The position numbers and the translations under genes were made by a program. This document shows, piece by piece, positions 35,562 to 44,237 of a stretch of 64,000 bases of DNA (its first letter is position 1; each line of letters opens with the position of its first letter). The stretch covers positions 864 through 64,863 of the forward strand of contig NZ_JACBJI010000007.1 in the NCBI RefSeq assembly GCF_013401995.1, read 5' to 3'. The DNA is from Flavobacterium agri. Lineage in GTDB: Bacteria; Bacteroidota; Bacteroidia; Flavobacteriales; Flavobacteriaceae. Under the pieces are notes generated by a model. The model worked only from the letters and a program-made list of their open reading frames with translations. It did no database searches and had not been told where the DNA came from.

Positions 35562-36323
35562 TTAGTGGAATTGTTGTACGAATCGGTCTATCGAATCGAT
35601 ACTCGATTTTTCGAGATACCTGATAAAAGCCGATCCGACGATCGCGCCAGAAGTAAATTTTGTCGCGGCTGTAAACGTGTTCTTGTCGTGGATGCCAAAG
35701 CCCGTTACGCATGGGCTTTTAAGTTTCAAGTTCGAAATACGACGGAAATAATCGTCCTGTGCTTTTCCGAAATCGGAACTGTTTCCGGTAATCGTTGCCG
35801 ATGAAACCAGATAAATAAACGAAGTCGAAAGCGAATCGATTTGCCTGATACGCGCGTCCGAAGTTTGCGGTGTGACAAGAAAGACCATCGACAAACCGTA
35901 TTTTTCAAAAATGTCCCGATAGTCCGAAGCATAGATCTCGAACGGCAAGTCGGGAATAATCAGGCCATTGATTCCGACTTCGGCACATTTTCGCACGAAA
36001 TTCTCTACTCCGAATTGCAGTATCGAATTGAAATAACCCATGATCAGCAGCGGAATCTTTACGCTTGTACGGATTCCGGACAATTGTTCGAAAAGGAGTC
36101 TGGCCGTCATGCCGTTTTCGATAGCGGCGGTAGAACTGTGCTGAATGACCGGCCCGTCGGCCAACGGATCGCTGAACGGAAGCCCGATTTCGATAAAGTC
36201 GACACCGTTTTTCTCCAATTCGGTTATGATTTTTACCGTGTCGCCAACCGCGGGAAATCCTGCGGTGAAGTAAACCGATAGCAGTTTCTTGTCGGAGTTG
36301 AATAGTTTGGAAAGTCTGGTCAT
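35562..36323 (-). CDS. trpA: tryptophan synthase alpha chain
   Basis: 253 residues; cleaves indole-3-glycerol phosphate to indole and G3P. Conserved DFIEIGLPFSDPLADGPVIQHSS includes the catalytic Glu and Asp region, and a PDLPFE segment follows. The start at MTRLSKLF gives the expected length. Last gene of the trp operon, separated from trpB by 94 bases filled by dispersed repeat copy C. Confidence 0.96.
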   Translation of the reverse strand: MTRLSKLFNSDKKLLSVYFTAGFPAVGDTVKIITELEKNGVDFIEIGLPFSDPLADGPVIQHSSTAAIENGMTARLLFEQLSGIRTSVKIPLLIMGYFNSILQFGVENFVRKCAEVGINGLIIPDLPFEIYASDYRDIFEKYGLSMVFLVTPQTSDARIRQIDSLSTSFIYLVSSATITGNSSDFGKAQDDYFRRISNLKLKSPCVTGFGIHDKNTFTAATKFTSGAIVGSAFIRYLEKSSIDSIDRFVQQFH

Positions 36324-36326
36324 TTT

Positions 36327-36404
36327 GCCACGAATTACACTAATGTCACTAAGCCGACAAATGATGTCCAAATCGAATTAGTGCGATTCGTGTCATTCGT
36401 GGCT
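36327..36404. repeat. dispersed inverted repeat, copy C, between trpB and trpA
   Basis: Left arm GCCACGAATTACACTAATGT and right arm ATTAGTGCGATTCGTG...ATTCGTGGCT, separated by about 30 bases. It occupies nearly the whole trpB-trpA gap. Confidence 0.8.
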
Positions 36405-36417
36405 AAGCTAAGATTTG

Positions 36418-37599
36418 CTAAATTTTAAAATACTCAATATATGTGGCCAAATCCTTGTCACCGCGACCCGACAAACAAACCACGACCACATCGTCGGCCG
36501 AAAAACGCATTTTCTCCAATGCCGCCAACGCATGCGCACTTTCGATCGCCGGAATGATGCCTTCCAATCGGCACAATTCCAAACCGGCTTTCATGGCCTC
36601 GTCGTCTGTAGCCGATAGGAATTCCGCGCGTCCAGAAGCGAAAAGATGCGCGTGCAAAGGCCCGATTCCCGGATAATCCAAACCCGCAGAAATCGAATAC
36701 GGCTCGACGATCTGTCCGTCTTCGGTCTGCATCAGAAGCGTTTTGCTGCCGTGGATGATTCCGGGTTTGCCAAGGATGGAAGTCGCTGCGCTTTCGCCAG
36801 AATCTACGCCTTTTCCGGCCGCTTCCACTGCGATAAGTTTTACTTGAGGTTCGTCCAGATAATGGTAAAAAGCACCGGCCGCATTGCTTCCGCCGCCCAC
36901 ACAGGCAATCACATAATCGGGGTTTTCACGGTTTTCTTTTTCTGAAAGCTGTTTACGTGTTTCTTCCGAAATCACCGATTGGAATTTGGCTACCAAATCG
37001 GGATACGGGTGCGGACCGACAACCGAACCGATCATATAATACGTGTCCTCGGGGTTCGAAATCCAATCGCGGATGGCTTCGTTTGTCGCGTCTTTCAAGG
37101 TTTTCGAACCCGAAACGGCCGCGCGCACTTCGGCACCGAGCATTTTCATTCGCGCCACGTTCGGAGCTTGACGCTTCATGTCGATCTCGCCCATGTAGAC
37201 GATACATTTCAAGCCCATCAACGCGCAGACGGTTGCCGTGGCCACGCCGTGTTGTCCGGCTCCGGTTTCGGCTATGATCCGGGTTTTGCCAAGGTGTCTG
37301 GCGAGCAAGATCTGGCCGATCGCATTGTTGATCTTATGCGATCCGGTATGGCACAAATCCTCGCGTTTGAGGTAGATCTTCGCTCCGTTTTTTTTCGAAA
37401 GGCGGGAGGCAAAATACAAAGGCGTCGGTCGGCCTGCGTAATCGTGCAACAAATTCCCGAATTGGCTTTGGAATTGGTCCGAAGCGTAGATTTCGAGATA
37501 TTTTTCACGTAATTCGGCTACGTTGCGGTGCAGCATTTCGGGAATGAACGCACCTCCGAAATCTCCGTAAAACCCATTTTCATCGACAGTATATTTCAT
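36418..37599 (-). CDS. trpB: tryptophan synthase beta chain
   Basis: 393 residues; condenses indole with serine using PLP. The PLP Lys is in [13 protein letters not shown], the phosphate-binding loop is [12 protein letters not shown], and [10 protein letters not shown] lies near the end. Overlaps trpF by 4 bases (ATGA). Confidence 0.97.
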   Translation of the reverse strand: MKYTVDENGFYGDFGGAFIPEMLHRNVAELREKYLEIYASDQFQSQFGNLLHDYAGRPTPLYFASRLSKKNGAKIYLKREDLCHTGSHKINNAIGQILLARHLGKTRIIAETGAGQHGVATATVCALMGLKCIVYMGEIDMKRQAPNVARMKMLGAEVRAAVSGSKTLKDATNEAIRDWISNPEDTYYMIGSVVGPHPYPDLVAKFQSVISEETRKQLSEKENRENPDYVIACVGGGSNAAGAFYHYLDEPQVKLIAVEAAGKGVDSGESAATSILGKPGIIHGSKTLLMQTEDGQIVEPYSISAGLDYPGIGPLHAHLFASGRAEFLSATDDEAMKAGLELCRLEGIIPAIESAHALAALEKMRFSADDVVVVCLSGRGDKDLATYIEYFKI

Positions 37600-38198
37600 T
37601 TGAGGTCGTCTTTAAATCGTTTGATCGCATCGGCATCCTTTAATCCGGGTTTTATTTCAAAACGGCTGTTGATGTCGATCGCATAAATCGGTAAATCGAG
37701 GTTTGATAAGGCTTTCGCCGATTCCGGGCCGATTCCTCCACTTATGAAAAAAGGCGTTTTCAAACCGTATTTCCGTAGCAATTCCCAATCGAACGCAATG
37801 CCGTTGCCGCCGGGCGATTTGCCTTTGGTATCGAATAGGAAAAAGGCGCAATACGGTTCGTAAGAGTCCAAAATGCCAAATCCGAAGGTTTCGTCTACCG
37901 AAAATGCTTTTATGACCGAAAGGCCTTGCTTTTTTATTTGCGAACAGAATTCGGGCGATTCATTTCCGTGAAGCTGGACGGCATGCAACCCATATCGTCT
38001 TGTTTTTTCAAGGATTTCCGCTTCGGATGCATCCACAAAAACCCCGACTTTTTTTACCAATTGCGGCAATTGCGGTATTTCTCCCGAAAAAAAACGGGGC
38101 GATTTTTCCCAAAAGATAAAACCCATATAGTCGGGCAGGAGCGAGGCAACTTCTAAAATGTTTGCCGCAGATTTCATGCCGCATACCTTGAGTTTCAT
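37596..38198 (-). CDS. trpF: phosphoribosylanthranilate isomerase
   Basis: 200 residues, TIM barrel. KVCGM at the N terminus carries the catalytic Cys, and [23 protein letters not shown] and [14 protein letters not shown] follow. The ATG at 38198 overlaps the trpC stop by one base (TGATG); a GTG one codon upstream is the alternative. Confidence 0.94.
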   Translation of the reverse strand: MKLKVCGMKSAANILEVASLLPDYMGFIFWEKSPRFFSGEIPQLPQLVKKVGVFVDASEAEILEKTRRYGLHAVQLHGNESPEFCSQIKKQGLSVIKAFSVDETFGFGILDSYEPYCAFFLFDTKGKSPGGNGIAFDWELLRKYGLKTPFFISGGIGPESAKALSNLDLPIYAIDINSRFEIKPGLKDADAIKRFKDDLK

Positions 38199-38989
38199 CA
38201 CGCGAAAGCCATGAGTTCGTTGATGAAAGCGCGTGCGGCCAACCCCGGATTTTCGTTTTTCATAAAATGCTCACCAATCAGGAAACCTTGGTATCCGGCC
38301 TGTCGCAATTCATGCACAATGTTGGCGTCGTTGATCCCGCTTTCGGAAACTTTCACGAATTCGCTTGGGATATGTTCGGCCATTTCAAGGCTGGTCCGCA
38401 CGTCGGTCTTGAAATCCTTGAGGTTGCGGTTGTTTACGCCCACGAGCGAAATTTCGGGACAGATCGAACGCTCGAATTCTTCGAGATCGCGCACTTCGAG
38501 CAGGATTTCCATGCCGAACGACATGGCCAAAACCGAGAGATTCTTGATTTCGTAAGGCTTGAGCATGCAAGCGAGCAGCAAAATCGCATCGGCGCCCGTA
38601 GACTTGGCTTCGACGACCTGATATTCGTCGAGGATGAATTCCTTTCGCAGCAAAGGTGTCGCAACGGCCGAACGCGCAATCAGTATGTCGTCTATGCAAC
38701 CGCCGAAATAAGTCGTGTCGGTAAGCACCGAAATCCCGCAGACGCCGGCGTTGGCATAACCCTGAACCACATCGGCTACGGGAAGCGATTGATTGATGAT
38801 CGGTCTTGAAGGCGAACGTCTTTTGTGTTCGGCTATGATGCCGAATTCGCTCGAAACCAACGAATCGGCGAGCGAAAACGTGGGCCGTTTGAATAATTGT
38901 GTGTTTTCCAATAAAGCCCGTGAAATGATTTTCTTGCGAAATGCGATCTCACGCGCCTTGTTGGCTGCAATTGTCTCTAGGATGTTCAT
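38198..38989 (-). CDS. trpC: indole-3-glycerol phosphate synthase
   Basis: 263 residues, TIM barrel. AEHKRRSPSRPIIN contains the catalytic Lys, ISVLTDTTYFGG and LLRKEFILDEYQV follow, and VGVNNRNLKDF is the later motif. Separate from trpF, unlike the fusion in E. coli. Start overlaps the trpD stop (ATGA). Confidence 0.95.
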   Translation of the reverse strand: MNILETIAANKAREIAFRKKIISRALLENTQLFKRPTFSLADSLVSSEFGIIAEHKRRSPSRPIINQSLPVADVVQGYANAGVCGISVLTDTTYFGGCIDDILIARSAVATPLLRKEFILDEYQVVEAKSTGADAILLLACMLKPYEIKNLSVLAMSFGMEILLEVRDLEEFERSICPEISLVGVNNRNLKDFKTDVRTSLEMAEHIPSEFVKVSESGINDANIVHELRQAGYQGFLIGEHFMKNENPGLAARAFINELMAFA

Positions 38990-39978
38990 TGATTCTGTCG
39001 TTGTAAGGTTTGTAATGTTTGTAGGGCTTTTCCTGATAAGAGGCTTTCGCTTGCCATTTCAAACGCATCTTGATCCGAAATATTTCGCATCATGGCGATG
39101 GCCACGGCCGCGTTCGCACAAACTACACTATTTTGGGCAGATGTACCTTGCCCATTTAGAATTCGCGAAAAAATCGAAACGGCTTCGTTTACGGTCTTTC
39201 CACCCGAAATGGATTCAGGGTCAAGTTTTTGCAAGCCGAAATCGCTAGGTGTCAAAACCGTTTCTCCGTCGTTGGCAATTAGTTTTGTGTTGCCCGTGAG
39301 CGAAATTTCGTCGTATTCGTCTAGCGCGTGGAGTACCCGGAAATTGATGGACGTATCCTGTAAAAGATAGGCATACATCCGGGCGAGTTCCAAACTGAAA
39401 ACACCCGAAAGCTGATTTTTCGGAAAACTCGGATTCACGAGCGGTCCGAGCAAATTAAAAAATGTCTTCACGCCAAGTTCCTTTCGGATCGGCGCGGCAT
39501 TTTTCATAGCCGGATGGAACAAAGGCGCGTGCAATATGCAAATATTGGCTTTGTCGATGCAACGCTTCAAATGACTTTCGTCGTTGCTGAATTTTACACC
39601 CAAGGCTTCCATCACGTTGCTCGATCCCGAAACCGACGAGACGCCGTAATTGCCGTGTTTGGCCACTTTGATGCCACATCCGGCGACGACAAGTGAGGCA
39701 AGTGTAGAAATGTTGAACGTGTCTTTGCCGTCTCCGCCCGTACCGCAAAGGTCGATCGTGTCGAATTCGGACAGGTCGATTTTGAAGCAAAGGTCGAGCA
39801 GCGCTTCCCTAAAGCCCGAAAGTTCTGCGATTGCGACGGGACGCATCATATAAACCGTCAGAAAAGCGGCAATCTGCGACGGGTTGTACGCGCCATTGGA
39901 TATGGAGGTCACGAGGTCGTACGCTTCTGCTTTGGAAAGCGTTTCGTGGTTGGTCAATCTGTGTAGAAGGGTTTTCAT
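38986..39978 (-). CDS. trpD: anthranilate phosphoribosyltransferase
   Basis: 330 residues; transfers phosphoribose from PRPP to anthranilate. The GTGGDGKDTFNIST loop binds PRPP, and GNYGVSSVSGSSNVMEALG and the LGPLVNP segment are conserved. Separate from trpG. Separated from trpG by a 251-base gap with tandem repeats. Confidence 0.95.
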   Translation of the reverse strand: MKTLLHRLTNHETLSKAEAYDLVTSISNGAYNPSQIAAFLTVYMMRPVAIAELSGFREALLDLCFKIDLSEFDTIDLCGTGGDGKDTFNISTLASLVVAGCGIKVAKHGNYGVSSVSGSSNVMEALGVKFSNDESHLKRCIDKANICILHAPLFHPAMKNAAPIRKELGVKTFFNLLGPLVNPSFPKNQLSGVFSLELARMYAYLLQDTSINFRVLHALDEYDEISLTGNTKLIANDGETVLTPSDFGLQKLDPESISGGKTVNEAVSIFSRILNGQGTSAQNSVVCANAAVAIAMMRNISDQDAFEMASESLLSGKALQTLQTLQRQNQ

Positions 39979-40000
39979 GGTTGTGGATTCGGAAGTGGGA

Positions 40001-40077
40001 TGTGGAATGTGAGATGTGAGATGTGAGATGTGAAATGTAAAATGTAAAATGTAAAATGTAAAATGTAAAATGTGATT
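40001..40077. repeat. 7-bp tandem repeat array in the trpG-trpD gap
   Basis: Eleven units of TGTRARA drift from TGTGAGA (left) to TGTAAAA (right). The rest of the 251-base gap has GATTGG/CCAATC-type repeats in both orientations (around 40070-40095 and 40168-40206) and no gene or terminator. Confidence 0.85.
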
Positions 40078-40229
40078 GGTATTTGGCGATTGGTAGTTCT
40101 CGGTGGAATCTGTTATTGTTTATCTAAAGGCGAATATGTAAATGCCTATGGTATTCAGTTAAACATCTCACATTTCACCAATCACCAATCACTATTCACC
40201 AAATACCATTCATTACTGACCAACACCAC

Positions 40230-40796
40230 TCAACTCCCAAGCCAATTCCCTAAAATCTGCTTCCCATGAGGCGTCAACACGCTTTCCGGATGGAACTGCA
40301 CGCCGCGCACATCGTACGAGACATGCCGAAGCGACATAACCTGGCCGTTTTCGTCTATGGAAGTCGCGACCAACGAATCGGGTAATTTAGGATCGACAAC
40401 CCACGAATGATAACGTCCGACCTCGATTTGCGGACCCAGACCTTTAAAAAGGATTTCGTCCCGATCGAGAATTTCGACTTTGGTAGAAACGCCGTGGTAG
40501 ACCGAATCCAGATTCAATAATCCGCCTCCGAAAACCTCGCCGATCGCTTGCTGGCCAAGACAAACACCCAAAATGCTTTTCGATTTGGCATATTCGCGGA
40601 TTACGTCTTTAAGCAAACCGGCTTCGTCTGGGATTCCCGGACCCGGCGACAAAAGAATTTTAGAGAAACTTTCTACCTCGTCGAGTTCGAATTGGTCGTT
40701 GCGCATCACGGTGACTTCGGCTCCGAGCTCTTCGAGGTAATGCACGAGATTGTACGTGAAACTGTCGTAATTGTCTATGATGAGTACTTTTTTCAT
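40230..40796 (-). CDS. trpG: anthranilate synthase component II (glutamine amidotransferase)
   Basis: 188 residues, class I glutamine amidotransferase. The nucleophile Cys is in LGVCLGQQAIGE, the His/Glu pair in VQFHPESVLTPHG, and LLSPGPGIPDEAG forms the oxyanion region. It supplies ammonia to TrpE. Eleven bases after trpE. Confidence 0.96.
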   Translation of the reverse strand: MKKVLIIDNYDSFTYNLVHYLEELGAEVTVMRNDQFELDEVESFSKILLSPGPGIPDEAGLLKDVIREYAKSKSILGVCLGQQAIGEVFGGGLLNLDSVYHGVSTKVEILDRDEILFKGLGPQIEVGRYHSWVVDPKLPDSLVATSIDENGQVMSLRHVSYDVRGVQFHPESVLTPHGKQILGNWLGS

Positions 40797-40807
40797 GTTC
40801 GCTTTTT

Positions 40808-42208
40808 TTAAATGGTTTCGGCAAGTGCGATGGCTTTTTCGAGTGCGCCGAGTTTGTTGTATGTTTCCTGTAGTTCCTTTTTCTCGTCTGAAGCCGCGGT
40901 CAATCCGGCGCCGGCCTGAAAATGCAGCGTGTTGTTTTTGCTCAGGAACGTGCGTATCATGATGGCGTGGTTAAAGTTACCGTCAAAATCAATAAACCCG
41001 ATCGCACCGCCGTAAAAACTTCGGTTGCGGTTCTCGAGTTCTTCTATGAGTTGCATGGCGCGGTGTTTGGGTGCGCCCGAAAGCGTTCCGGCGGGAAAGG
41101 TATCGGCAACGGCCTGAAGCGTTTGGTTTTTATCGCGCAATTTCCCGGTGACTTTGGAAACCAGGTGGATCACATGCGAGAAAAATTGCAGTTCGGCATA
41201 TTTCTCTACGGTGACTTGCGTGGCGTTTCGGCTTAAATCGTTGCGCGCCAAATCGACGAGCATTACGTGTTCGGCATTTTCTTTCGGATCTTCGGAAAGC
41301 GTGCGCGCCAAAATCGCGTCCTGTTCGTCGTTTCCGCTGCGTTTGAACGTACCCGCAATCGGATGGATTTCGGCTTTTGCATTGTCGACGACCAATTGCG
41401 CTTCGGGAGAAGAACCGAAAATCTTGAAATTCCCGTAATCGAAATAGAAAAGATAAGGCGACGGGTTGATGCTTCTCAAAGTGCGATACACATTGAAATC
41501 GTCTCCTTTGAAGCGTTGCGAAAACCTGCGCGAAAGCACCAATTGGAAAACGTCTCCGCGCTGGCAATGCGATTTGGCTTTGCCGACCAGATTCAGGTAA
41601 TCGTCTTCGGAAATGTTGGCGGTTTTTTCTCCAGAACGCTCGAATTTGTACTTCGGAAGGCTGCTGTTCTGCAGCAAACCCAAAATTTCATCGAGATTGC
41701 TTTTTCCGTCGAGCGAATGGCAGAACAGATACGCTTCGTTCTTGAAATGGTTGATCGCGATGACGTTCTTGAAAAACGCGTAATGCAAATCGGGAATGTC
41801 GAGATTGTCGGTTTTTTTAAGGATGTCTACCGATTCGAAATAACGCACCGCGTCGTAAGCGATATATCCGAAAAGCCCGCCTTGTATGCATTTGTGATCG
41901 GTTTTGGACATCTTGAAACGGGAAGCGAACGTTTGCAGGTTTTGCATGACGTCGGTCTTGTCATCGATGGCTTCAGAAAACGCCTCGTCATTTGGAAACT
42001 GCTGCGAGATTTTCCCGTCGGCGACTTTAAAAGACGCGATCGGATTGCAGCAGATGTACGAGAAACTGTTCTTTCCGGCCTGGAAATCGGAGCTTTCAAG
42101 CAGTACGGAATCGGCGAACTTGTCGCGCAGCCTCAAGTAAACGCCCACGGGAGTCAACGTGTCGGCCAAAATATCTTGGTGGAAAGTATGGAAATCGTAA
42201 GTGTTCAT
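40808..42208 (-). CDS. trpE: anthranilate synthase component I
   Basis: 466 residues; converts chorismate to anthranilate. DVFQLVLSRRFSQ and the chorismate-binding FPAGTLSGAPKHRAMQLIEE are intact. An LLESSDF segment near residues 36-42 fits the feedback-inhibition LLES motif for Trp binding. First structural gene, 20 bases after an intrinsic terminator that ends the leader. Confidence 0.96.
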   Translation of the reverse strand: MNTYDFHTFHQDILADTLTPVGVYLRLRDKFADSVLLESSDFQAGKNSFSYICCNPIASFKVADGKISQQFPNDEAFSEAIDDKTDVMQNLQTFASRFKMSKTDHKCIQGGLFGYIAYDAVRYFESVDILKKTDNLDIPDLHYAFFKNVIAINHFKNEAYLFCHSLDGKSNLDEILGLLQNSSLPKYKFERSGEKTANISEDDYLNLVGKAKSHCQRGDVFQLVLSRRFSQRFKGDDFNVYRTLRSINPSPYLFYFDYGNFKIFGSSPEAQLVVDNAKAEIHPIAGTFKRSGNDEQDAILARTLSEDPKENAEHVMLVDLARNDLSRNATQVTVEKYAELQFFSHVIHLVSKVTGKLRDKNQTLQAVADTFPAGTLSGAPKHRAMQLIEELENRNRSFYGGAIGFIDFDGNFNHAIMIRTFLSKNNTLHFQAGAGLTAASDEKKELQETYNKLGALEKAIALAETI

Positions 42209-42228
42209 GTTTCGCGTTTTTACGGAAT

Positions 42229-42256
42229 AAAAAAAGGCCCGTCGTGATGACGGGCC
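42229..42256 (-). terminator. trp attenuator terminator
   Basis: On the minus strand GGCCCGTC, loop ATCAC, GACGGGCC (perfect 8-bp stem) followed by seven T's, 20 bases before the trpE ATG. Its position between the leader peptide and trpE makes it an attenuator rather than an end-of-operon terminator. A 7-base complement to its loop and 3' arm lies at the leader stop codon (42289-42295). Confidence 0.85.
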
Positions 42257-42288
42257 TTCGTATATAAAATACTAATAGCGGACGCGCT

Positions 42289-42342
42289 TCACGACATTCG
42301 ACGTAAAGAGTTCCACCACCAGTTGTTTTGTTGCGTATACAT
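42289..42342 (-). CDS. trpL: trp operon leader peptide
   Basis: 17 residues, MYTQQNNWWWNSLRRMS, with three consecutive TGG codons at 42313-42321. It sits between a consensus promoter and the attenuator hairpin upstream of trpE. A run of Trp codons in front of a terminator is the hallmark of ribosome-mediated attenuation. Low charged tRNA-Trp would stall the ribosome on WWW and let the antiterminator form. The start codon is only 4 bases from the -7 box, so translation may begin on a leaderless RNA. Confidence 0.85.
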   Translation of the reverse strand: MYTQQNNWWWNSLRRMS

Positions 42343-42346
42343 GCGG

Positions 42347-42376
42347 CAAAGATAGGGAAGTGGTTTTTGTGGACAA
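42347..42376 (-). promoter_or_regulatory. trp operon promoter
   Basis: Minus-strand TTG (42374-42376), 19-base spacer, TATCTTTG (42347-42354): both consensus elements of the Bacteroidota housekeeping promoter at the ideal spacing. Transcription should begin at or next to the trpL ATG. Confidence 0.75.
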
Positions 42377-42401
42377 GGGTTTTGGGAAAAAATTGTTTTT
42401 T

Positions 42402-42454
42402 AGCCACGAATGTCGCGAATAGTTTTTATTAGTGACATTCGTGTGATTCGTGGC
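42402..42454. repeat. dispersed inverted repeat, copy D
   Basis: AGCCACGAATGTCGCGAAT and ATTAGTGACATTCGTGTGATTCGTGGC arms, about 20 bases apart. It lies upstream of the trp promoter, between it and the YceI terminator. Confidence 0.8.
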
Positions 42455-42474
42455 GTAATTTCTCGCACAAAAAG

Positions 42475-42504
42475 AAAAACCCCGAAGCGAACTTCAGGGT
42501 TTTT
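42475..42504. terminator. terminator of the MarR-nitroreductase-YceI operon
   Basis: AAAAACCC-C-GAAG, loop CGAA, CTTC-A-GGGTTTTT: a 12-bp stem with one mismatch and T runs on both strands. Confidence 0.8.
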
Positions 42505-42524
42505 CAAAATATATAGAGGAGTAA

Positions 42525-43094
42525 TTAGAATACTAGCGCAACTTCTACCTCGAACTCGTCGTTGATCACGTTGTCTCCAAGACCTTCGAAGAAGCTTTTT
42601 GACCCGTATTTCACGTCGAATTTAGTACGGTCGATGTTGAATTTCGTAGTCGCCGTGTTTTTAGCAACGGTCAAATCGAAAGAAACCGGAGCCGTTTTTC
42701 CTTTGATGGTCAAGTCGGCAGTAACTCCGTAAACACCGTTTGCTTTAGCTTGTACCGTTTTGATGTCAAGTTTCGCAGTACCGAATTTGTCTGTTGCGAA
42801 GAAATCGTCATTTTTCAAGTGGCCTTCAAGTTTCTCTTTTCCTTTTCCGGCTTCAAGATCGGTCACGGCGATAGAAGTCATGTCTACTGTGAAAGTTCCT
42901 CCGTTAAGTTTCCCGCCTTTGAAAGCAAGAGTTCCGCTTTTGAAAGAAACAGTTCCGCTGTGTGAACCCGTCAATTTTTTACCAACCCATTTGATTGAGC
43001 TTTTCTTGGTATCGATGGCCTTGTTCTGAGCAGTTGCAGAAAGTGTTCCTACTGCCAAAAATAGAGCGATTGCGAATGTTTTGAAATTTTTCAT
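42525..43094 (-). CDS. YceI family periplasmic protein
   Basis: 189 residues with signal peptide (MKNFKTFAIALFLAVGTLSATAQ). YceI lipocalin-like fold: IKWVGKKLTGSHSGTVSFKSG at the start, FTVDMTSI and LEGHLKNDDFF in the middle. Such proteins bind isoprenoid or other hydrophobic ligands. Third gene of an operon with a MarR regulator and a nitroreductase, so the system may respond to quinone-like or aromatic stress (inference). Confidence 0.92.
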   Translation of the reverse strand: MKNFKTFAIALFLAVGTLSATAQNKAIDTKKSSIKWVGKKLTGSHSGTVSFKSGTLAFKGGKLNGGTFTVDMTSIAVTDLEAGKGKEKLEGHLKNDDFFATDKFGTAKLDIKTVQAKANGVYGVTADLTIKGKTAPVSFDLTVAKNTATTKFNIDRTKFDVKYGSKSFFEGLGDNVINDEFEVEVALVF

Positions 43095-43124
43095 TGGATG
43101 TAAATAAAGATTTAGTTATTGAAT

Positions 43125-43763
43125 TTATAATGTGATGAATAATTCGTTTTCTGGTTTTCGGACTTTTTTCAAATCCTTGAATTTGTCTTCTTCGTGGCGA
43201 TAACCGACGACGCCGATCACCGAAGCGCTCAATCCTTTTTGCGTCAGGCCCAGGATCTCGTCGTATTTTTCGGGTTGGAAACCTTCCATTGGTGTCGCAT
43301 CGATTTTCAACGAAGCGGCTGCATTCAATAAATTTGCCAAAGCGATATACGTTTGCTTGGAAGTCCAAGTATTTCTCGCTTCAGTTTCCTTAGCATGTAC
43401 GGATGAGGTGACTTTCGCCCTCATTTCTTCGAGGTTTTCCATCGGAATTCCCCTTGTTTTGCTGATGTTCTCGAGAAACTCGGAAATGTCTTCCTGTTTC
43501 CCGAAATCCACGATGTTCGCAAAAACGAAAACATGGGACGCATTCTTGATCGAGTCTTTGTTGGCGAACGAAACTTCGGCCAATTGTTCGCGTACGGCCT
43601 GGTCTTCGATGATCACGACTTTGTACGGCTGCAATCCTAAAGACGACGGGCTGAATCGTATCGCCTGTTTCAAGATCTCGAGATCTTGGCCCGAAACCTT
43701 GCGCGAAGCATCGTATTTTTTGGTGGCGTAACGCCAGTTCAAATCAGATATAAAGGTATTCAT
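43125..43763 (-). CDS. NAD(P)H-dependent nitroreductase (NfsB-like)
   Basis: 212-residue FMN-dependent nitroreductase-family protein: LNWRYATKKYDAS near the N terminus, RFSPSSLGLQPYKVVII, then DATPMEGFQPEKYDEIL and GYRHEEDKF at the C terminus. Reduces quinones or nitroaromatics. It lies between marR (upstream, 18 bases) and yceI. Confidence 0.9.
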   Translation of the reverse strand: MNTFISDLNWRYATKKYDASRKVSGQDLEILKQAIRFSPSSLGLQPYKVVIIEDQAVREQLAEVSFANKDSIKNASHVFVFANIVDFGKQEDISEFLENISKTRGIPMENLEEMRAKVTSSVHAKETEARNTWTSKQTYIALANLLNAAASLKIDATPMEGFQPEKYDEILGLTQKGLSASVIGVVGYRHEEDKFKDLKKVRKPENELFITL

Positions 43764-43781
43764 AAGAGTGTTAACAGGATG

Positions 43782-44237
43782 TTATAAATTGCGGAATTTG
43801 TCGAGCAGCGCGCTCAACAATTCGAGATCTTCGTTGCTCATATGCTTGCTGAATTGCTCTTCGTATTCCTTGATGACAGGGTCGAGATCCGCCAGCAAGT
43901 CGAGACCTTTTTGCGTAATCTCGATTTCCATTTTACGGCGGTTCGACGGACAAATTTTGCGCGTTACCAACTCCTTGGCCAAAAGCTTGTCTACCAATCG
44001 CGTCGTGTTGCTGGTTTTGGCAAGCATGCGTTCCTGCAACAGCCACATGTTGGCCGGTTTACCTTTTTGACCTCGTAAAATGCGCAAAACGTTGAACTGC
44101 TCGCCCGAAAGATCGAACGGCTTAAGTACCGCCACCATCTTTTCGACAAGCCGGTTTTGCGTGTAAGCAATATTGAGTATCACCTTTTTGGAAGGTGACA
44201 TCGGGATGCTGCTTTTTACGATTTCGTCGATTGTCAT
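43782..44237 (-). CDS. MarR family transcriptional regulator
   Basis: 151 residues with a winged-helix domain: FDLSGEQFNVLRILRGQKGKPANM, LLQERMLAKTSNTTRLVDKLLAKELV and RKICPSNRRKMEIEIT (wing). First gene of the operon with nitroreductase and yceI. Its start codon touches the first of three TTTGTA-nn-TACAAA palindromes, so it is probably autoregulatory. Confidence 0.93.
   Translation of the reverse strand: MTIDEIVKSSIPMSPSKKVILNIAYTQNRLVEKMVAVLKPFDLSGEQFNVLRILRGQKGKPANMWLLQERMLAKTSNTTRLVDKLLAKELVTRKICPSNRRKMEIEITQKGLDLLADLDPVIKEYEEQFSKHMSNEDLELLSALLDKFRNL

Noticed and set aside
40001..40077. 7-bp direct repeats considered as a CRISPR array
   Set aside because: Units are 7 bases without spacers, and no cas genes are present; this is a simple tandem repeat.
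41267..42247. 326-codon open frame antisense to trpE
   Set aside because: It runs across trpE and part of the attenuator region and shows no family features.
42475..42504. The YceI terminator as a second trp attenuator
   Set aside because: It lies upstream of the trp promoter and belongs to the neighbouring operon.
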